A DNA stretch of 64,000 nucleotides from Nocardioides panzhihuensis (GCF_013408335.1 NZ_JACBZR010000001.1:1798001-1862000); one strand, 5' to 3'. Shown: positions 26,458 through 35,662, counted from the first letter of the stretch. Numbers and translations: made by a program. Notes: generated from the sequence alone by a model not told the origin.

Positions 26458-27033
26458 ATGCGACGCAAGGCGCGTACGGCGGTTGTGATCCTGGCGATCG
26501 CCGCGATCCTCGGCCTTGGGTGGTGGCAGTTGCGCGAGACTCGGTCGCATGCCCGCACGACCGACGCTGGAGAAGTCGGTCTGACTCTTTACGCCGGGGA
26601 TGAGGGCATCCCGCTCCCCGATGTCGAGGGCAAGACTATCGCTGGCGACTCGCTTTCCCTTGCTGACCTTCGCGGTCACGTGATCGTCCTCAACGTATGG
26701 GGATCGTGGTGTGCACCTTGTCGCGCAGAGGCTCCGGACCTCGCGAAGATCTCGAAGGAGTCCGCGCCGCGGGGTGTGCGGTTCGTCGGCATCGACGTGC
26801 GCGACAATCCGGCGGCGGGTCTGGCCTTCGAGCGCAAGTTCGGGATCACCTACCCCAGCTTCAATGACCAGAACGGGCTCGTGCTCGCCTCGTTCACCGG
26901 CATCGTGCCCGTCAGTGCCGTCCCCTCGACCTTGGTCATCGACCGCGATGGCATCATTCGCGCCCGCAACATCGGCCGGATCGACGCCAGCACCCTGCGC
27001 GGCCTGATCGAGGACGCGGAGAAGCTCGGATGA
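26458..27033 (+). CDS. tlpA: TlpA-family membrane-tethered thioredoxin (191 aa)
   Basis: One N-terminal helix and a thioredoxin fold with the active site WCAPC at residues 84-88 and the cis-proline loop AVPSTLVID. It reduces or exchanges disulfides outside the membrane, most likely apocytochrome c or copper-site thiols. The stop overlaps the start of ccdA by four bases, so the electron donor and this carrier are made together. Confidence 0.92.
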   Translation: MRRKARTAVVILAIAAILGLGWWQLRETRSHARTTDAGEVGLTLYAGDEGIPLPDVEGKTIAGDSLSLADLRGHVIVLNVWGSWCAPCRAEAPDLAKISKESAPRGVRFVGIDVRDNPAAGLAFERKFGITYPSFNDQNGLVLASFTGIVPVSAVPSTLVIDRDGIIRARNIGRIDASTLRGLIEDAEKLG

Positions 27034-27803
27034 CCCATGCGCTGTCCATCGGCCCGACCGTCGCCTACGGTCCACTCCTCGTAGCCGTCTTGGTGGCCAT
27101 CCTCGCGGGCGCGATCTCATTCCTCAGTCCGTGCTGCCTCCCTTTGGTCCCTGGCTACCTCGCCTACGTGACCGGCGCTGCCGGAGCCGACGCTGCGCGC
27201 GAAACCGGCGCCCGGTCACGGTCGACGGCAGTGATGGGGACCGTGCTCTTCGTTCTCGGGTTCGCCGTGGTGTTCACGAGCTACGGAGCCCTCTTCGGCA
27301 CGATCGGCGGCACCCTGGTCCGACATCAAGATCTGCTCATCCGGATCCTCGGAGTGGTCACGATCTTCCTCGGCCTGATGTTCGCTGGGGCATTGGGAGC
27401 AGTGCCGGGGTTATCACGCACGTTCCGACTCGGCTACCAGCCGACAGTCGGCCTCGCGGGGGCCCCGATACTCGGAGTGATGTTCGGCATCGGCTGGACA
27501 CCCTGCATCGGTCCGACGCTCGCGGCGGTGCTCGCCCTCGCGACCACCAGCGGCACGGCCGGTCGCGGGGCCCTGCTGTCTTTCGCCTACAGCCTCGGTC
27601 TCGGGATCCCGTTCCTTCTGGCCGCCATGGGCATCAGCCGCGCCTTTCGCGTCTTCGCGTTCGCCCGGAGCCACGCGCGCTCGGTGATGCGGATCGGTGG
27701 TGCCATGCTGGTGGCCCTGGGTGTCTTGGAGGTCACCGGCATCTGGGGTGCATGGCTGGCGAGCCTGCGTACGCTGATCGGCACGTGGCAGGTGCCGCTG
27801 TGA
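27030..27803 (+). CDS. ccdA: Cytochrome c biogenesis / thiol transporter CcdA (257 aa)
   Basis: Six helices. [13 protein letters not shown] near the N-terminus carries the first reactive Cys and [19 protein letters not shown] the second, as in CcdA. The protein moves reducing equivalents from cytosolic thioredoxin across the membrane to TlpA-like proteins. It is coupled by overlaps to tlpA and to the downstream membrane protein. Confidence 0.93.
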   Translation: MTHALSIGPTVAYGPLLVAVLVAILAGAISFLSPCCLPLVPGYLAYVTGAAGADAARETGARSRSTAVMGTVLFVLGFAVVFTSYGALFGTIGGTLVRHQDLLIRILGVVTIFLGLMFAGALGAVPGLSRTFRLGYQPTVGLAGAPILGVMFGIGWTPCIGPTLAAVLALATTSGTAGRGALLSFAYSLGLGIPFLLAAMGISRAFRVFAFARSHARSVMRIGGAMLVALGVLEVTGIWGAWLASLRTLIGTWQVPL

Positions 27804-28267
27804 CACCCGTCCTCGTATGGCTGACCCGGCATCCCATGCCTGCGGTCTTTCTGGTGCTGGCGCTGCTTGGCGGGGCATCATGGGGGATCGTTAACGCCTT
27901 CAGTGTGCAGGAGCCGCCGGCGGCACCGTCGGCCGTGGTGGAGAGCGGCGTTGCTCCGTCAGTGCCACCTGAGCCCAATCAGGTCGTACCCCGGGTTCGG
28001 GTGGATCAGGCACATCGAGCGTTGCACGCTATTGGCCGTGCCTGCAGGCGGCCTGTCGCAATGCGTGAGCATGGCGCTGTATCCCAGCCCGTGGCTGTCA
28101 TCGTGGCGTTCGCCCGAGACTACCCAGGGGGCGGGTTCACAATCGACGACGAGCCTGGCAGCACACTTACGTTGCTCCTTGTCGTTCGGAATGAGCTCGA
28201 GGCCTGTGACCCGACACAGATTCCACAACTTGATGAGTTCATTCCGCAGGCGTACCGCGTGCGCTAG
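27800..28267 (+). CDS. Hypothetical protein with N-terminal anchor (155 aa)
   Basis: The GTG at 27800 overlaps the ccdA stop (GTGA). A helix at residues 13-31 is followed by a Pro/Val-rich linker and a mixed alpha/beta domain with two cysteines ([17 protein letters not shown]) that could form a disulfide. No family is recognised. Its coupling to tlpA-ccdA suggests it is a substrate or partner of the thiol pathway. Confidence 0.65.
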   Translation: MTPVLVWLTRHPMPAVFLVLALLGGASWGIVNAFSVQEPPAAPSAVVESGVAPSVPPEPNQVVPRVRVDQAHRALHAIGRACRRPVAMREHGAVSQPVAVIVAFARDYPGGGFTIDDEPGSTLTLLLVVRNELEACDPTQIPQLDEFIPQAYRVR

Positions 28268-28339
28268 GTACGGAGGCAGCGCGTGCGGGGCCTGCGCGCG
28301 GCAAGAACCTCTCGTGCTTGCGGTGCTGCTGTCAACTCC

Positions 28340-28357
28340 TGTGCCCCGGTGGGCACA
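28340..28357. terminator. Hairpin between convergent genes
   Basis: TGTGCCC-CGGT-GGGCACA is a perfect 7-base stem with a 4-base loop between the plus-strand gene ending at 28267 and the minus-strand gene ending at 28371. Its position fits a bidirectional terminator, though no T-tract follows. Confidence 0.55.
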
Positions 28358-28370
28358 CATCAGAATCGGC

Positions 28371-28619
28371 TCACTCGCGTGGCTGAGTCGGCTCAGCTGC
28401 CGCTGGCCGTTGTTGCTGGCGCAACTCGGCAATCTCGGTGCGTAGCCGCTCGATCTCGATCGCCTCGCTCTGGTTTTCCGAGCCATCGCAGCAAGATCCC
28501 CCATGGCGCATGCCGGCCATCACGCCGTGACCGTCGCGCCGCATCGGGCGAACGCAGAACAGGTAGGCGAACGTGATCGATGCGGCAGCTACGAGCCCTG
28601 GAACCACCAGGTCGGTCAC
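28371..28619 (-). CDS. Small membrane protein with Cys/His loop and coiled coil (82 aa)
   Basis: A single helix (residues 5-24) is followed by a His/Gly/Cys-rich segment (GHGVMAGMRHGGSCCDG) and a short coiled coil (EIERLRTEIAELRQQQ). It starts at a GTG overlapping the stop of the gene at 28616 and is coupled to it. The two resemble each other in plan: helix, basic patch, coiled coil. No function is known; the CC and His residues point to metal binding. Confidence 0.75.
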   Translation of the reverse strand: MTDLVVPGLVAAASITFAYLFCVRPMRRDGHGVMAGMRHGGSCCDGSENQSEAIEIERLRTEIAELRQQQRPAAAEPTQPRE

Positions 28620-28816
28620 GGGAGATTCGATCGAGCGGCGGCGTCACTCTGTGCGGCCTTCAGCTGGTCGAGCTCTGCGCGGAGGCTGGCGAGCTCCTGC
28701 GCGTTAGCCGGCTGCGCCGGCTTGTGGCCACCGGAGCGGCGCATCGTGAAGAACATCATCAGTCCCATGCCGACCGGGCAGGCCAGGATGGCCACCGAGT
28801 AGAGGAGCTGCTCCAT
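28616..28816 (-). CDS. Small membrane protein with ACPVGMGLMM helix (66 aa)
   Basis: One helix with the motif ACPVGMGLMMFF, followed by a basic patch (MRRSGGHKP) and a coiled coil (ELASLRAELDQLKAA). Short proteins with this Cys/Met-containing helix occur in copper and mercury islands of several phyla; function is unproven. It is first of a two-gene operon behind the operator at 28857. Confidence 0.75.
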   Translation of the reverse strand: MEQLLYSVAILACPVGMGLMMFFTMRRSGGHKPAQPANAQELASLRAELDQLKAAQSDAAARSNLP

Positions 28817-28856
28817 TGGAAGGTCTTCCTTTCGTGGAGGCGAGCCAACCCGCCTT

Positions 28857-28875
28857 CTACTAATTGCGATAGTAG
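28857..28875. promoter_or_regulatory. BlaI-type operator upstream of the small membrane-protein pair
   Basis: CTACTAA-ttgcg-ATAGTAG: left arm 6 of 7, right arm perfect, 5-base spacer, 41 bases before the start at 28816. Nothing else is seen up to 29004. Confidence 0.72.
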
Positions 28876-29004
28876 ATTACTGCATGCGGCCCATCTGCGG
28901 CGTCCACCACTGTCGCGAGCGAGATGTTCGATCACGCCCTCGCCGGCGACTCAGGAGGACGATGAGAGCGCGACGGTCCCGTGATGCGCGGTCAGCACTC
29001 GTGG

Positions 29005-31047
29005 TCAGTGTTCATGGTCATGACCGTCGTCGTCCTCTGGGTAGACCAGCGTTCTGGTAGTTCGATGCTTGGGGGCGTTCAGGGTCTCGCGCACGATCCT
29101 GTCGTGATGGTCCAAGGTGAGATGCACATAGGTCCCTTCACCGGGATAGGCCAGCGCCAGCTCGGTCTCACCGGTGTCTGGGTCGTGTCCGAGCAGTACG
29201 ACGGTGGGCGCGATCCCGGAGCCATAGGGATCCGAATCCACCAGCTCCTGACCACTCATCGGGATCCGGGTCTCGATGCCTGAGGCGCCGTTGGTATCGC
29301 TGGTGACCTGCTCATACAAAACGAGCGCCGGGACCTGCTGCATGACGCGCACGGTCTGCTTCAGCAGCTGAGTCGCCTGCTTAGCTGGCCAGGCCACGGT
29401 GAGTGCCGTGGTGCCTCCACGAAAGTCTGACGAAGTCGCCTTCAAGGTGATCGTGGTCCGGCCCCGCTGCCACTGCATCGGGGCCACGAAGCATCCAGTC
29501 CCGCACCGGCGCAGACGCAACGCCCGAGGCGAGGTGTCCTCCGGTGCAAGTGCGTTGGCCACGAGCTCGTACGTCGTGGCGTCGACGGGATCCTCGGCGG
29601 GATGCATGTCCGGAGTGCTCAATCGCACCAGCAGCTGACCTTGCGACGCAGTGAGCCCAATGCCGATCCAGCCCGCCCGACCCCCGGCCGCCGACACCGG
29701 CCCAACGGGAGGTGGCGGGAACGGCAACTCAAGATCAGCCTGAACCGGGGGAGCGAGCGAGGTCAGCAGCGCGGAGATGGCCAGCACCCCGCCCAGGCCC
29801 GCAACCTCGATTCGCGCGGCCCGCGACGGCTGGACTGCGTTCGGTCGTGCCGCAAGGTGCCGCCGTGCCCACACGGCCAGTGCGGCGACGACCATGACGA
29901 CGGCAAGTTTCACGATCAACCAGCGTCCGTACTTTGTCTCGGTCAACGTGTCGACCAGGCCCCCCGGGACCGCCAACACCAGCCCGCTCATGACACCGCT
30001 GCCGAGCACCAGCAGGAACAACCACACCGCAACCCGCGCGTAGCCGCGCATGGCCTCGACGGCCGAGAGGCCTCGACGGCGCCGGGACAGGCCGACCCGC
30101 ACCACGTGAATGAGTGCCCCGATCCAGACCGCGGCCGCACACAGGTGCAGGAACGTCAGTGCGGCACCCCACCCCGGAATGGTGGCCTGCGGATGTGCGC
30201 GTACGCCCTCGGCCGCCGCCACCGCGACCAACGTCGCGGCGGCAAGGGCGCCACGGCGCGCAAGGCAGGCGGCAGCAGCCGCGGCGAACGCGATCAGTTC
30301 CACAGCAGCCACCAGCCCAGGCGTCGTGTTCAGCAGCTCAAGCGGTCGCAAACGAGCAATGCCGCCGGCCAGAGAGCCGCTGCCCAGCAGGACCACCGCG
30401 AGACCAGCCGCGCTCACCAACCCAAGCAGGCTCCCGGCAAGCAGCCAGGGTTCGGGATCCTCTTTGCGGGTCTGTGATGAGGCCGAGCGTCGTGTAATCC
30501 GCGCTCCAACCAACCCGCCGAGTGTGAGCGCGAGGCCGCTGAACAGTCCGATCCGCAGCATCGTGAGCGCCGTCAGGCCGCGGACCTCGGGCTCGTCACC
30601 CCCGCCGAGCGTGAGGCCGGATCTGGAGCCGACGGCGAAGCGGAACTTGCCGGTCATCGTGTCGCCGTCTTTGGCGGTGACTGTCCAGTCCACGACGTAC
30701 TGGCCGACGTCGAGCTCCTCGAGCACGGCAGCGCTCACCGTTCGCCCGTTCTCACCCGACGTGGTTGGCCCAACGCGGATCGCGGCCCCTCGGGGCCCCT
30801 CCAGCTCCAGCGCCGACTCGGCTGGAATGACCTCTTGGTCGAAAACCAGCCGAACCTGGTTCGGCGAGGTCGGGACCGCGCCCTCGACTGATGGCGTGGC
30901 GAACAGCAGGGTTGCGTGCGCTTGCGCCGCCGGTGCTGCGTAAGCCAGCGTCAGAACGCCCAGCAGCGTGGCGAGGGCGATCCGCCATCCTCTCTGCAAC
31001 GACATCCGCCGCGCGGGGGCTGCGGTCGTCCGTACTACAAGTTTCAC
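29005..31047 (-). CDS. CopC-CopD fusion copper protein (680 aa)
   Basis: The start is taken as the GTG at 31047 (GGGAAAGACG upstream); an ATG at 31005 also fits, while a longer frame would cross the operator at 31071. A signal peptide ends at AQA, so the mature protein begins with His (HATLLFATPS), as in CopC, whose N-terminal His is a Cu(II) ligand. The CopC domain runs to about residue 150, then about eight helices form the CopD part. A large extracytoplasmic C-terminal domain (from about 460) ends in DDDGHDHEH. Such fusions are linked to copper uptake or periplasmic handling in actinomycetes. Confidence 0.9.
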   Translation of the reverse strand: MKLVVRTTAAPARRMSLQRGWRIALATLLGVLTLAYAAPAAQAHATLLFATPSVEGAVPTSPNQVRLVFDQEVIPAESALELEGPRGAAIRVGPTTSGENGRTVSAAVLEELDVGQYVVDWTVTAKDGDTMTGKFRFAVGSRSGLTLGGGDEPEVRGLTALTMLRIGLFSGLALTLGGLVGARITRRSASSQTRKEDPEPWLLAGSLLGLVSAAGLAVVLLGSGSLAGGIARLRPLELLNTTPGLVAAVELIAFAAAAAACLARRGALAAATLVAVAAAEGVRAHPQATIPGWGAALTFLHLCAAAVWIGALIHVVRVGLSRRRRGLSAVEAMRGYARVAVWLFLLVLGSGVMSGLVLAVPGGLVDTLTETKYGRWLIVKLAVVMVVAALAVWARRHLAARPNAVQPSRAARIEVAGLGGVLAISALLTSLAPPVQADLELPFPPPPVGPVSAAGGRAGWIGIGLTASQGQLLVRLSTPDMHPAEDPVDATTYELVANALAPEDTSPRALRLRRCGTGCFVAPMQWQRGRTTITLKATSSDFRGGTTALTVAWPAKQATQLLKQTVRVMQQVPALVLYEQVTSDTNGASGIETRIPMSGQELVDSDPYGSGIAPTVVLLGHDPDTGETELALAYPGEGTYVHLTLDHHDRIVRETLNAPKHRTTRTLVYPEDDDGHDHEH

Positions 31048-31070
31048 GCGCACGTCTTTCCCAGTGATCA

Positions 31071-31089
31071 CTACGACGATCGATAGTAG
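31071..31089. promoter_or_regulatory. BlaI-type operator of the CopC-CopD gene
   Basis: CTACGAC-gatcg-ATAGTAG: left arm 5 of 7, right arm perfect, 5-base spacer, 24 bases before the chosen GTG start. Confidence 0.65.
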
Positions 31090-31193
31090 ACAATGGTTAG
31101 ACGACTCGAACCGCTGCCTCTCGTCGCGTGAGTCAGGAGCCCACCTCTCGGAGGTGCAGAGACCCACACGTACTACCTGGGAGCTGATCGTGC

Positions 31194-32303
31194 TCAGTCA
31201 TTGGTTGTCAGGGCTGGGACTCTAAGAGTGAAGGTTGCGCCCTTGCCGGGCCCACGGCTGAAGGCCTCGAGGTGTCCTCCGTGTGCCTCGACGATCGCAC
31301 GGCTGATCGTGAGGCCGATCCCGGATCCTTGTTCGTCGCGGCTACGGGCAGCGTCGCCGCGATAGAAGCGTTCGAAGATGTGTGGCAGTTGCGCAGGTGG
31401 GATTCCGTCGCCGGGGTCGGTGACGGAGACTGTGATCCAGTCTTGCTCGCGCTGCGTTTGGACGGTGACGGTTCCACCCGCCGGTGTGTGCCGTCGAGCG
31501 TTGTCGAGAAGGTTTGTGAGCACCTGGAGGAATCGAATCCGGTCCACCACAACGCGTCCTGAGCCGGTCGCCGTCGCAACGATCCGGATGTGCTTCTCCT
31601 CGAACCGCGCGGCGACCGTGTCCTGCGCGACCCGGATCAGATCGGCCGGGACGGCCGGCTCCAGTGTGAGCTGCAGGCGGCCCTCCTCGGCTCGGGAGAC
31701 AGCATCGAGGTCCGTGGCGAGGCGGGCCAAGCGTGTCACCTGCTCACCCAGGACGCTGCGCGTGCTCTGGTCCCAATGCCTGACGCCGTCGTCTAGGCCT
31801 TCTAGGTAGGCCTGCAGGGTCGCGATCGGTGTGCGGAGTTCGTGCGCCAGATCGGACAGGAGACGCCGACGAGTGTCCTCGGTGCTGGCGAGTTGAGTGC
31901 CGAGGGTGTTGAACGACTCGGCGAGCGCGTCGAGCTCGGGCCCGGCGTCACCGACTGGGACACGGGTCTCATAGCGGCCTGCGGCGACCTGTGCGGCGGC
32001 GCGCTGCAGTCGAGTCAGCGGTTCCTCGAACCGTCGGCTCAGGAGCCAGCTGACCGCCAACGCCAGGGCCGCGGCGGCGACGATGGCGATACCCAGGGAG
32101 ATGATGCTCGCCGTCTGGAATGCACGTTCGACGTGCTCGAGTTCGGACGGGTCGGGCGCGTGGTCTGCCTGGAGCATGTGCTCATGGAACAGGGGCGGCC
32201 CCACAACAGCGGCGATAACTCCGGCGGTAACAATCGCAGCGAGCAGGACCAACGCCTGCGCCAGGACGAGCCGGGTTCCGATCCGCAATTGCCGTAGCCT
32301 CAT
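31194..32303 (-). CDS. Copper-type sensor histidine kinase (369 aa)
   Basis: Two helices (about residues 13-37 and 66-88) bound a short sensor loop of about 30 residues containing HEHMLQADHAPD, a His/Met/Asp cluster suited to copper. A HAMP domain follows, then the H-box DLAHELRTPIATLQ, and N, D and G boxes (NLLDNARRHTP, DPGDGIP, GSGIGL). It overlaps the response-regulator gene by four bases. It most likely activates that regulator when extracytoplasmic copper is high. Confidence 0.92.
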   Translation of the reverse strand: MRLRQLRIGTRLVLAQALVLLAAIVTAGVIAAVVGPPLFHEHMLQADHAPDPSELEHVERAFQTASIISLGIAIVAAAALALAVSWLLSRRFEEPLTRLQRAAAQVAAGRYETRVPVGDAGPELDALAESFNTLGTQLASTEDTRRRLLSDLAHELRTPIATLQAYLEGLDDGVRHWDQSTRSVLGEQVTRLARLATDLDAVSRAEEGRLQLTLEPAVPADLIRVAQDTVAARFEEKHIRIVATATGSGRVVVDRIRFLQVLTNLLDNARRHTPAGGTVTVQTQREQDWITVSVTDPGDGIPPAQLPHIFERFYRGDAARSRDEQGSGIGLTISRAIVEAHGGHLEAFSRGPGKGATFTLRVPALTTND

Positions 32304-33025
32304 CGGCTCTGCACTGTCTTGATCTGATCCGTCTTGAACCGGTAGCCGACCCCGCGGACGGTGTCAATGAAGAGGGGCTCGGTGGCGGCCTCGCCCAGTT
32401 TGCTGCGCAGGTGAGCGATGTGGACGTCGACGATGTGCTCGTCACCGCCCCATCCTTCGCCCCAGACGGCATCGACGAGTTGGCGTCGGGAGAAGACCCG
32501 CCGAGGAGCCTGCGCGAGGGCAACGAGTAGATCGAACTCGGTCCGGGTCAGGTGCACAGGCCCGTCGCTGAGGCTGACTTCACGGGCCGCGAGGTCGAGG
32601 GTGAGTCCGTTGAAGCGGAGCAGGTCGCCGGTCTGCGGTGTTGTGAGCTTGCTGAGCCGTGGGCGTCGTACCGCCGCCTGGGCTCGAGCTACGACTTCGC
32701 GTGGGGAGAACGGCTTGGTGATGTAATCGTCGGCTCCCACGCCCAAACCGATGAGCTTGTCGATCTCGTCCTCGCGGGCGGTGAGCATGATGATGTAACA
32801 GTCAGAGAATGTGCGGATGATGCGGCACACCTCTACGCCGTCCAGTCCAGGTAGACCCAGGTCCAAGAGGATCAGGTCGGGGTCTTGAGTGCGGGCGAGA
32901 TCGACCGCGTCGGGGCCGTTGTGTACCTGGGTGACGACGAATCCGCCCTTGGTCAGGTAGTCGGCCACGATCTGGGCGAGGGGACGCTCATCTTCGACCA
33001 CCAGGACCGGGATGGGTGCTGTCAT
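32300..33025 (-). CDS. OmpR-family response regulator (241 aa)
   Basis: Receiver domain with VVEDE at the acidic pocket, the phospho-acceptor in ILLDLGLPGLDG, TAR and K in YITKPFSP, then an OmpR winged helix ending in VRGVGYRFK. The gene lies three bases after the second copper ATPase and overlaps the kinase, giving an ATPase-regulator-kinase operon. A direct repeat upstream of the ATPase (35608-35627) resembles published CopR sites of corynebacteria and is its probable target. Confidence 0.93.
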   Translation of the reverse strand: MTAPIPVLVVEDERPLAQIVADYLTKGGFVVTQVHNGPDAVDLARTQDPDLILLDLGLPGLDGVEVCRIIRTFSDCYIIMLTAREDEIDKLIGLGVGADDYITKPFSPREVVARAQAAVRRPRLSKLTTPQTGDLLRFNGLTLDLAAREVSLSDGPVHLTRTEFDLLVALAQAPRRVFSRRQLVDAVWGEGWGGDEHIVDVHIAHLRSKLGEAATEPLFIDTVRGVGYRFKTDQIKTVQSR

Positions 33026-33028
33026 AGG

Positions 33029-35539
33029 TCAGCTCTCGCTCGTCGCCTGGTGCGGTCTTGTGCCCGATCGGCCGAGGTGCACGCCACGCAGCCGCAAGGC
33101 GTTGCTGATCACGCTGACGGAAGACAGGGCCATCGCGGCGGCGGCGATGATCGGGGACAGCAGGAGGCCAGTGACGGGGTACAGGACGCCAGCGGCGATC
33201 GGGATGCCGGCGACGTTGTAGACGAAGGCGAACAGCAAGTTCTGCTTGATGTTGCGCATCGTCTTGTCCGAGAGCCGTCGTGCGAGAGCGATGCCCATCA
33301 GATCGCCGTTGAGCAGGGTCACACCTGCGGACTCCATCGCCACGTCGGTGCCCGAACTCATCGCGAGCCCGACATCGGCCGCGGCCAGGGCGGGGGCGTC
33401 GTTGACACCGTCTCCTGCCATCGCGACCACCTTGCCTTCGGACTGGAGCTTCTGCACGACCTCGGCCTTGCGGTCGGGTAGGACCTCGGCCTCGATCCGG
33501 GTGATTCCCAGACTGCTGGCGACGGCCTCAGCGGTGACGCGGTTGTCGCCGGTCAACATGACCACCTCGACGCCCTGTTCCTTGAGGTCGGCGAGCGCCT
33601 CGGCCGTGGTCGGCTTGACGGTGTCTGCGATCGCGAACACGGCAACGGGCCGCTGATCGGTGCCCATGAGAATCGCAGTCGCTCCCGTGGACCTGAGCCG
33701 ATCGGCGACGGCCACCAGAGGCATGGGGTCGATGCCCTCGTCGGCGAGGAAGCGGGCACTGCCCAGTACGACCCGCCTGCCCTCCACGGTGCCAGCGACG
33801 CCGCGGCCGACGGGAGAATCGAAGTCGGCCACATCCGCCAGGCCCAACTCGCGCTCCTTAGCAGCATCGAGGATCGCTTGCCCCAAGGGATGCTCCGACG
33901 CACGCTCGACCGAGGCGGCAAGGCGCAGTGCGTCGTTGACGTCTCCGTCCCTGTCGGCCAGTTCAATCGTGGTGACTGAGGGCTTCCCTTCGGTCAGGGT
34001 GCCGGTCTTGTCGACCACGACCGTATCGACCCTCTCCATTCGCTCCAGCGCCTCGGCGTTCCTGATCAGGACGCCATGCTCGGCTCCACGACCTACGCCG
34101 ACCTTGATGCTGATCGGGGTGGCCAAGCCGAGCGCACACGGGCAGGCGATGATGAGCACGGCGACCGCGACGACCAGACCGTGGGCCATCCGGGGCTCCG
34201 GACCAACCACCGCCCAGACGACGAACGCCAGCACGGCGATCCCGATCACGACGGGTACGAACACGCCGGCGACTCGGTCCGCGGTGCGCTGGATCGGGGC
34301 GCGGGAGCGCTGAGCGTCGGCAACCATCGCCACGATCCGCGCCAGCATCGTGTCCCGCCCGACACGTTCGGCACGCACCAACAGGCCACCGGTGGTGTTG
34401 ATGGTGCCTCCGATCACGTGGTCACCCTCGGACTTGGACACCGGCATCGATTCACCGGTCACCATCGCCTCATCGACCGACGACCTGCCTTCCGTCACTA
34501 CCGCATCCACAGGGATCTGGTCACCAGGACGTACGCGGAGTCGGTCCCCGACGATGACGTCGTCCAGGCCGATCTCCTCGTCGGTGCCGTCGGCACGCAC
34601 ACGGCGGGCGGTCTTCGGAGCGAGATCGAGCAGAGCGCGAATAGCCCCCGAGGTCTGCTCGCGGGCTCGCAACTCCAACACCTGCCCCAACAGCACGAGA
34701 ACGGTGATGACGGACGCTGCCTCGAAGTAGACATCGACCGCCCCAGATCCCATGCCGTCGGCCATGTCAGCAGACGAACGGAAGGAGTCGGGGAAGATCT
34801 CTGGTGACACCGTCGCGACGACGCTGTAGAGCCATGCCACCCCGGTGCCCATCGCGATCAGCGTGAACATGTTCAGATTGCGGGTTCGAACTGACGCCCA
34901 CCCCCGCACGAAGAACGGCCACCCGGCCCACAACACCACGGGTGTGGCAAGAACGAGCTGAATCCAGTTCGACACCGACTGCGGGATGGCCTCGCCAATC
35001 GCGTCGACAAAATGACCACCCATCTCCAAGACCACTACCGGTACGGCCAGAGCGACACCGACCCAGAACCGGCGAGTCATATCCCGCAGCTCGGGACTTG
35101 GGCCCTCCTCGACGCTCGCTATCAGTGGCTCCAACGCCATCCCGCAGATCGGGCAGGCGCCCGGACCGGGACGGCGGATCTCTGGATGCATCGGGCACGT
35201 CCACTCAGTGGCAGGCGGCGCGGAAGCCTCCGCGGGTTGGGCCGACGCCTCCGCATGAGGGTGGTGCTCCTCGTGATGGTGTTGGTCGTGATCCGCGTGT
35301 GCGTGCCGGTCAGGCGTCTGGTGGCCGTAGCTGGCGTTGTGGTCGTGGTCGGCGGGGGGCGTAGCGTCCCCGGCGTAGGTGACCGGATCGGCCATGAACC
35401 GTTGTCGGCAGCCGGCGGAGCAAAAGAAATAGCGCTCGCCGCGGTAGGTCACCGAGTGCGGCGTGTTCGCCGGGTCGACACTCATCCCGCACACGGGGTC
35501 AGCGGCATGCGGCGGCGGCTCGTGGGCGTGGCTGCTCAT
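33029..35539 (-). CDS. copB: Copper P1B-type ATPase with YHS and metal-binding N-terminal domains (836 aa)
   Basis: N-terminal order: YHS domain (DPVCGMSV...FFCSAGC, residues 14-45), a His-rich linker (HADHDQHHHEEHHPHAE), and a heavy-metal-binding domain (WTCPMHPEI...CPICGMAL, about 112-136). The pump follows, with CPC at 466-468, TGES, DKTGT at 510-514, SEHP and GDGVND. It lacks the GMTCxxC HMA domain of the first CopA. The His-rich linker is seen in CopB-like pumps, but CPC rather than CPH argues for Cu(I). Symbol copB is a convenience; copA-like function is equally possible. Confidence 0.93.
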   Translation of the reverse strand: MSSHAHEPPPHAADPVCGMSVDPANTPHSVTYRGERYFFCSAGCRQRFMADPVTYAGDATPPADHDHNASYGHQTPDRHAHADHDQHHHEEHHPHAEASAQPAEASAPPATEWTCPMHPEIRRPGPGACPICGMALEPLIASVEEGPSPELRDMTRRFWVGVALAVPVVVLEMGGHFVDAIGEAIPQSVSNWIQLVLATPVVLWAGWPFFVRGWASVRTRNLNMFTLIAMGTGVAWLYSVVATVSPEIFPDSFRSSADMADGMGSGAVDVYFEAASVITVLVLLGQVLELRAREQTSGAIRALLDLAPKTARRVRADGTDEEIGLDDVIVGDRLRVRPGDQIPVDAVVTEGRSSVDEAMVTGESMPVSKSEGDHVIGGTINTTGGLLVRAERVGRDTMLARIVAMVADAQRSRAPIQRTADRVAGVFVPVVIGIAVLAFVVWAVVGPEPRMAHGLVVAVAVLIIACPCALGLATPISIKVGVGRGAEHGVLIRNAEALERMERVDTVVVDKTGTLTEGKPSVTTIELADRDGDVNDALRLAASVERASEHPLGQAILDAAKERELGLADVADFDSPVGRGVAGTVEGRRVVLGSARFLADEGIDPMPLVAVADRLRSTGATAILMGTDQRPVAVFAIADTVKPTTAEALADLKEQGVEVVMLTGDNRVTAEAVASSLGITRIEAEVLPDRKAEVVQKLQSEGKVVAMAGDGVNDAPALAAADVGLAMSSGTDVAMESAGVTLLNGDLMGIALARRLSDKTMRNIKQNLLFAFVYNVAGIPIAAGVLYPVTGLLLSPIIAAAAMALSSVSVISNALRLRGVHLGRSGTRPHQATSES

Positions 35540-35607
35540 GACCCCATTCTGACTGCCGTCGACGACGATCGCGACCGGCTCAGGTCCTCCGCGAGCCGAC
35601 CTTCGTC

Positions 35608-35627
35608 AAACCTTCATGAAATCTGCG
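35608..35627. promoter_or_regulatory. Candidate CopR-type direct repeat
   Basis: AAACCTTCA-TG-AAATCTGCG is an imperfect direct repeat of a nine-base unit at 11-base spacing. As recalled from published work, the Corynebacterium CopR site is a direct repeat of TGAAGATTT with a 2-base spacer; this is its reverse complement with three mismatches over both units. It lies between the divergent copper ATPase and the small protein/multicopper oxidase genes, so one site could serve both. Confidence 0.55.
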
Positions 35628-35662
35628 AGCCAATCACAAAGGTCGACCTCCAGGCTGGAGCC

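Noticed and set aside
31048..31167. Longer N-terminus for the CopC-CopD fusion
   Set aside because: It would cross the operator dyad at 31071-31089 and lacks a signal peptide; the GTG at 31047 fits better.
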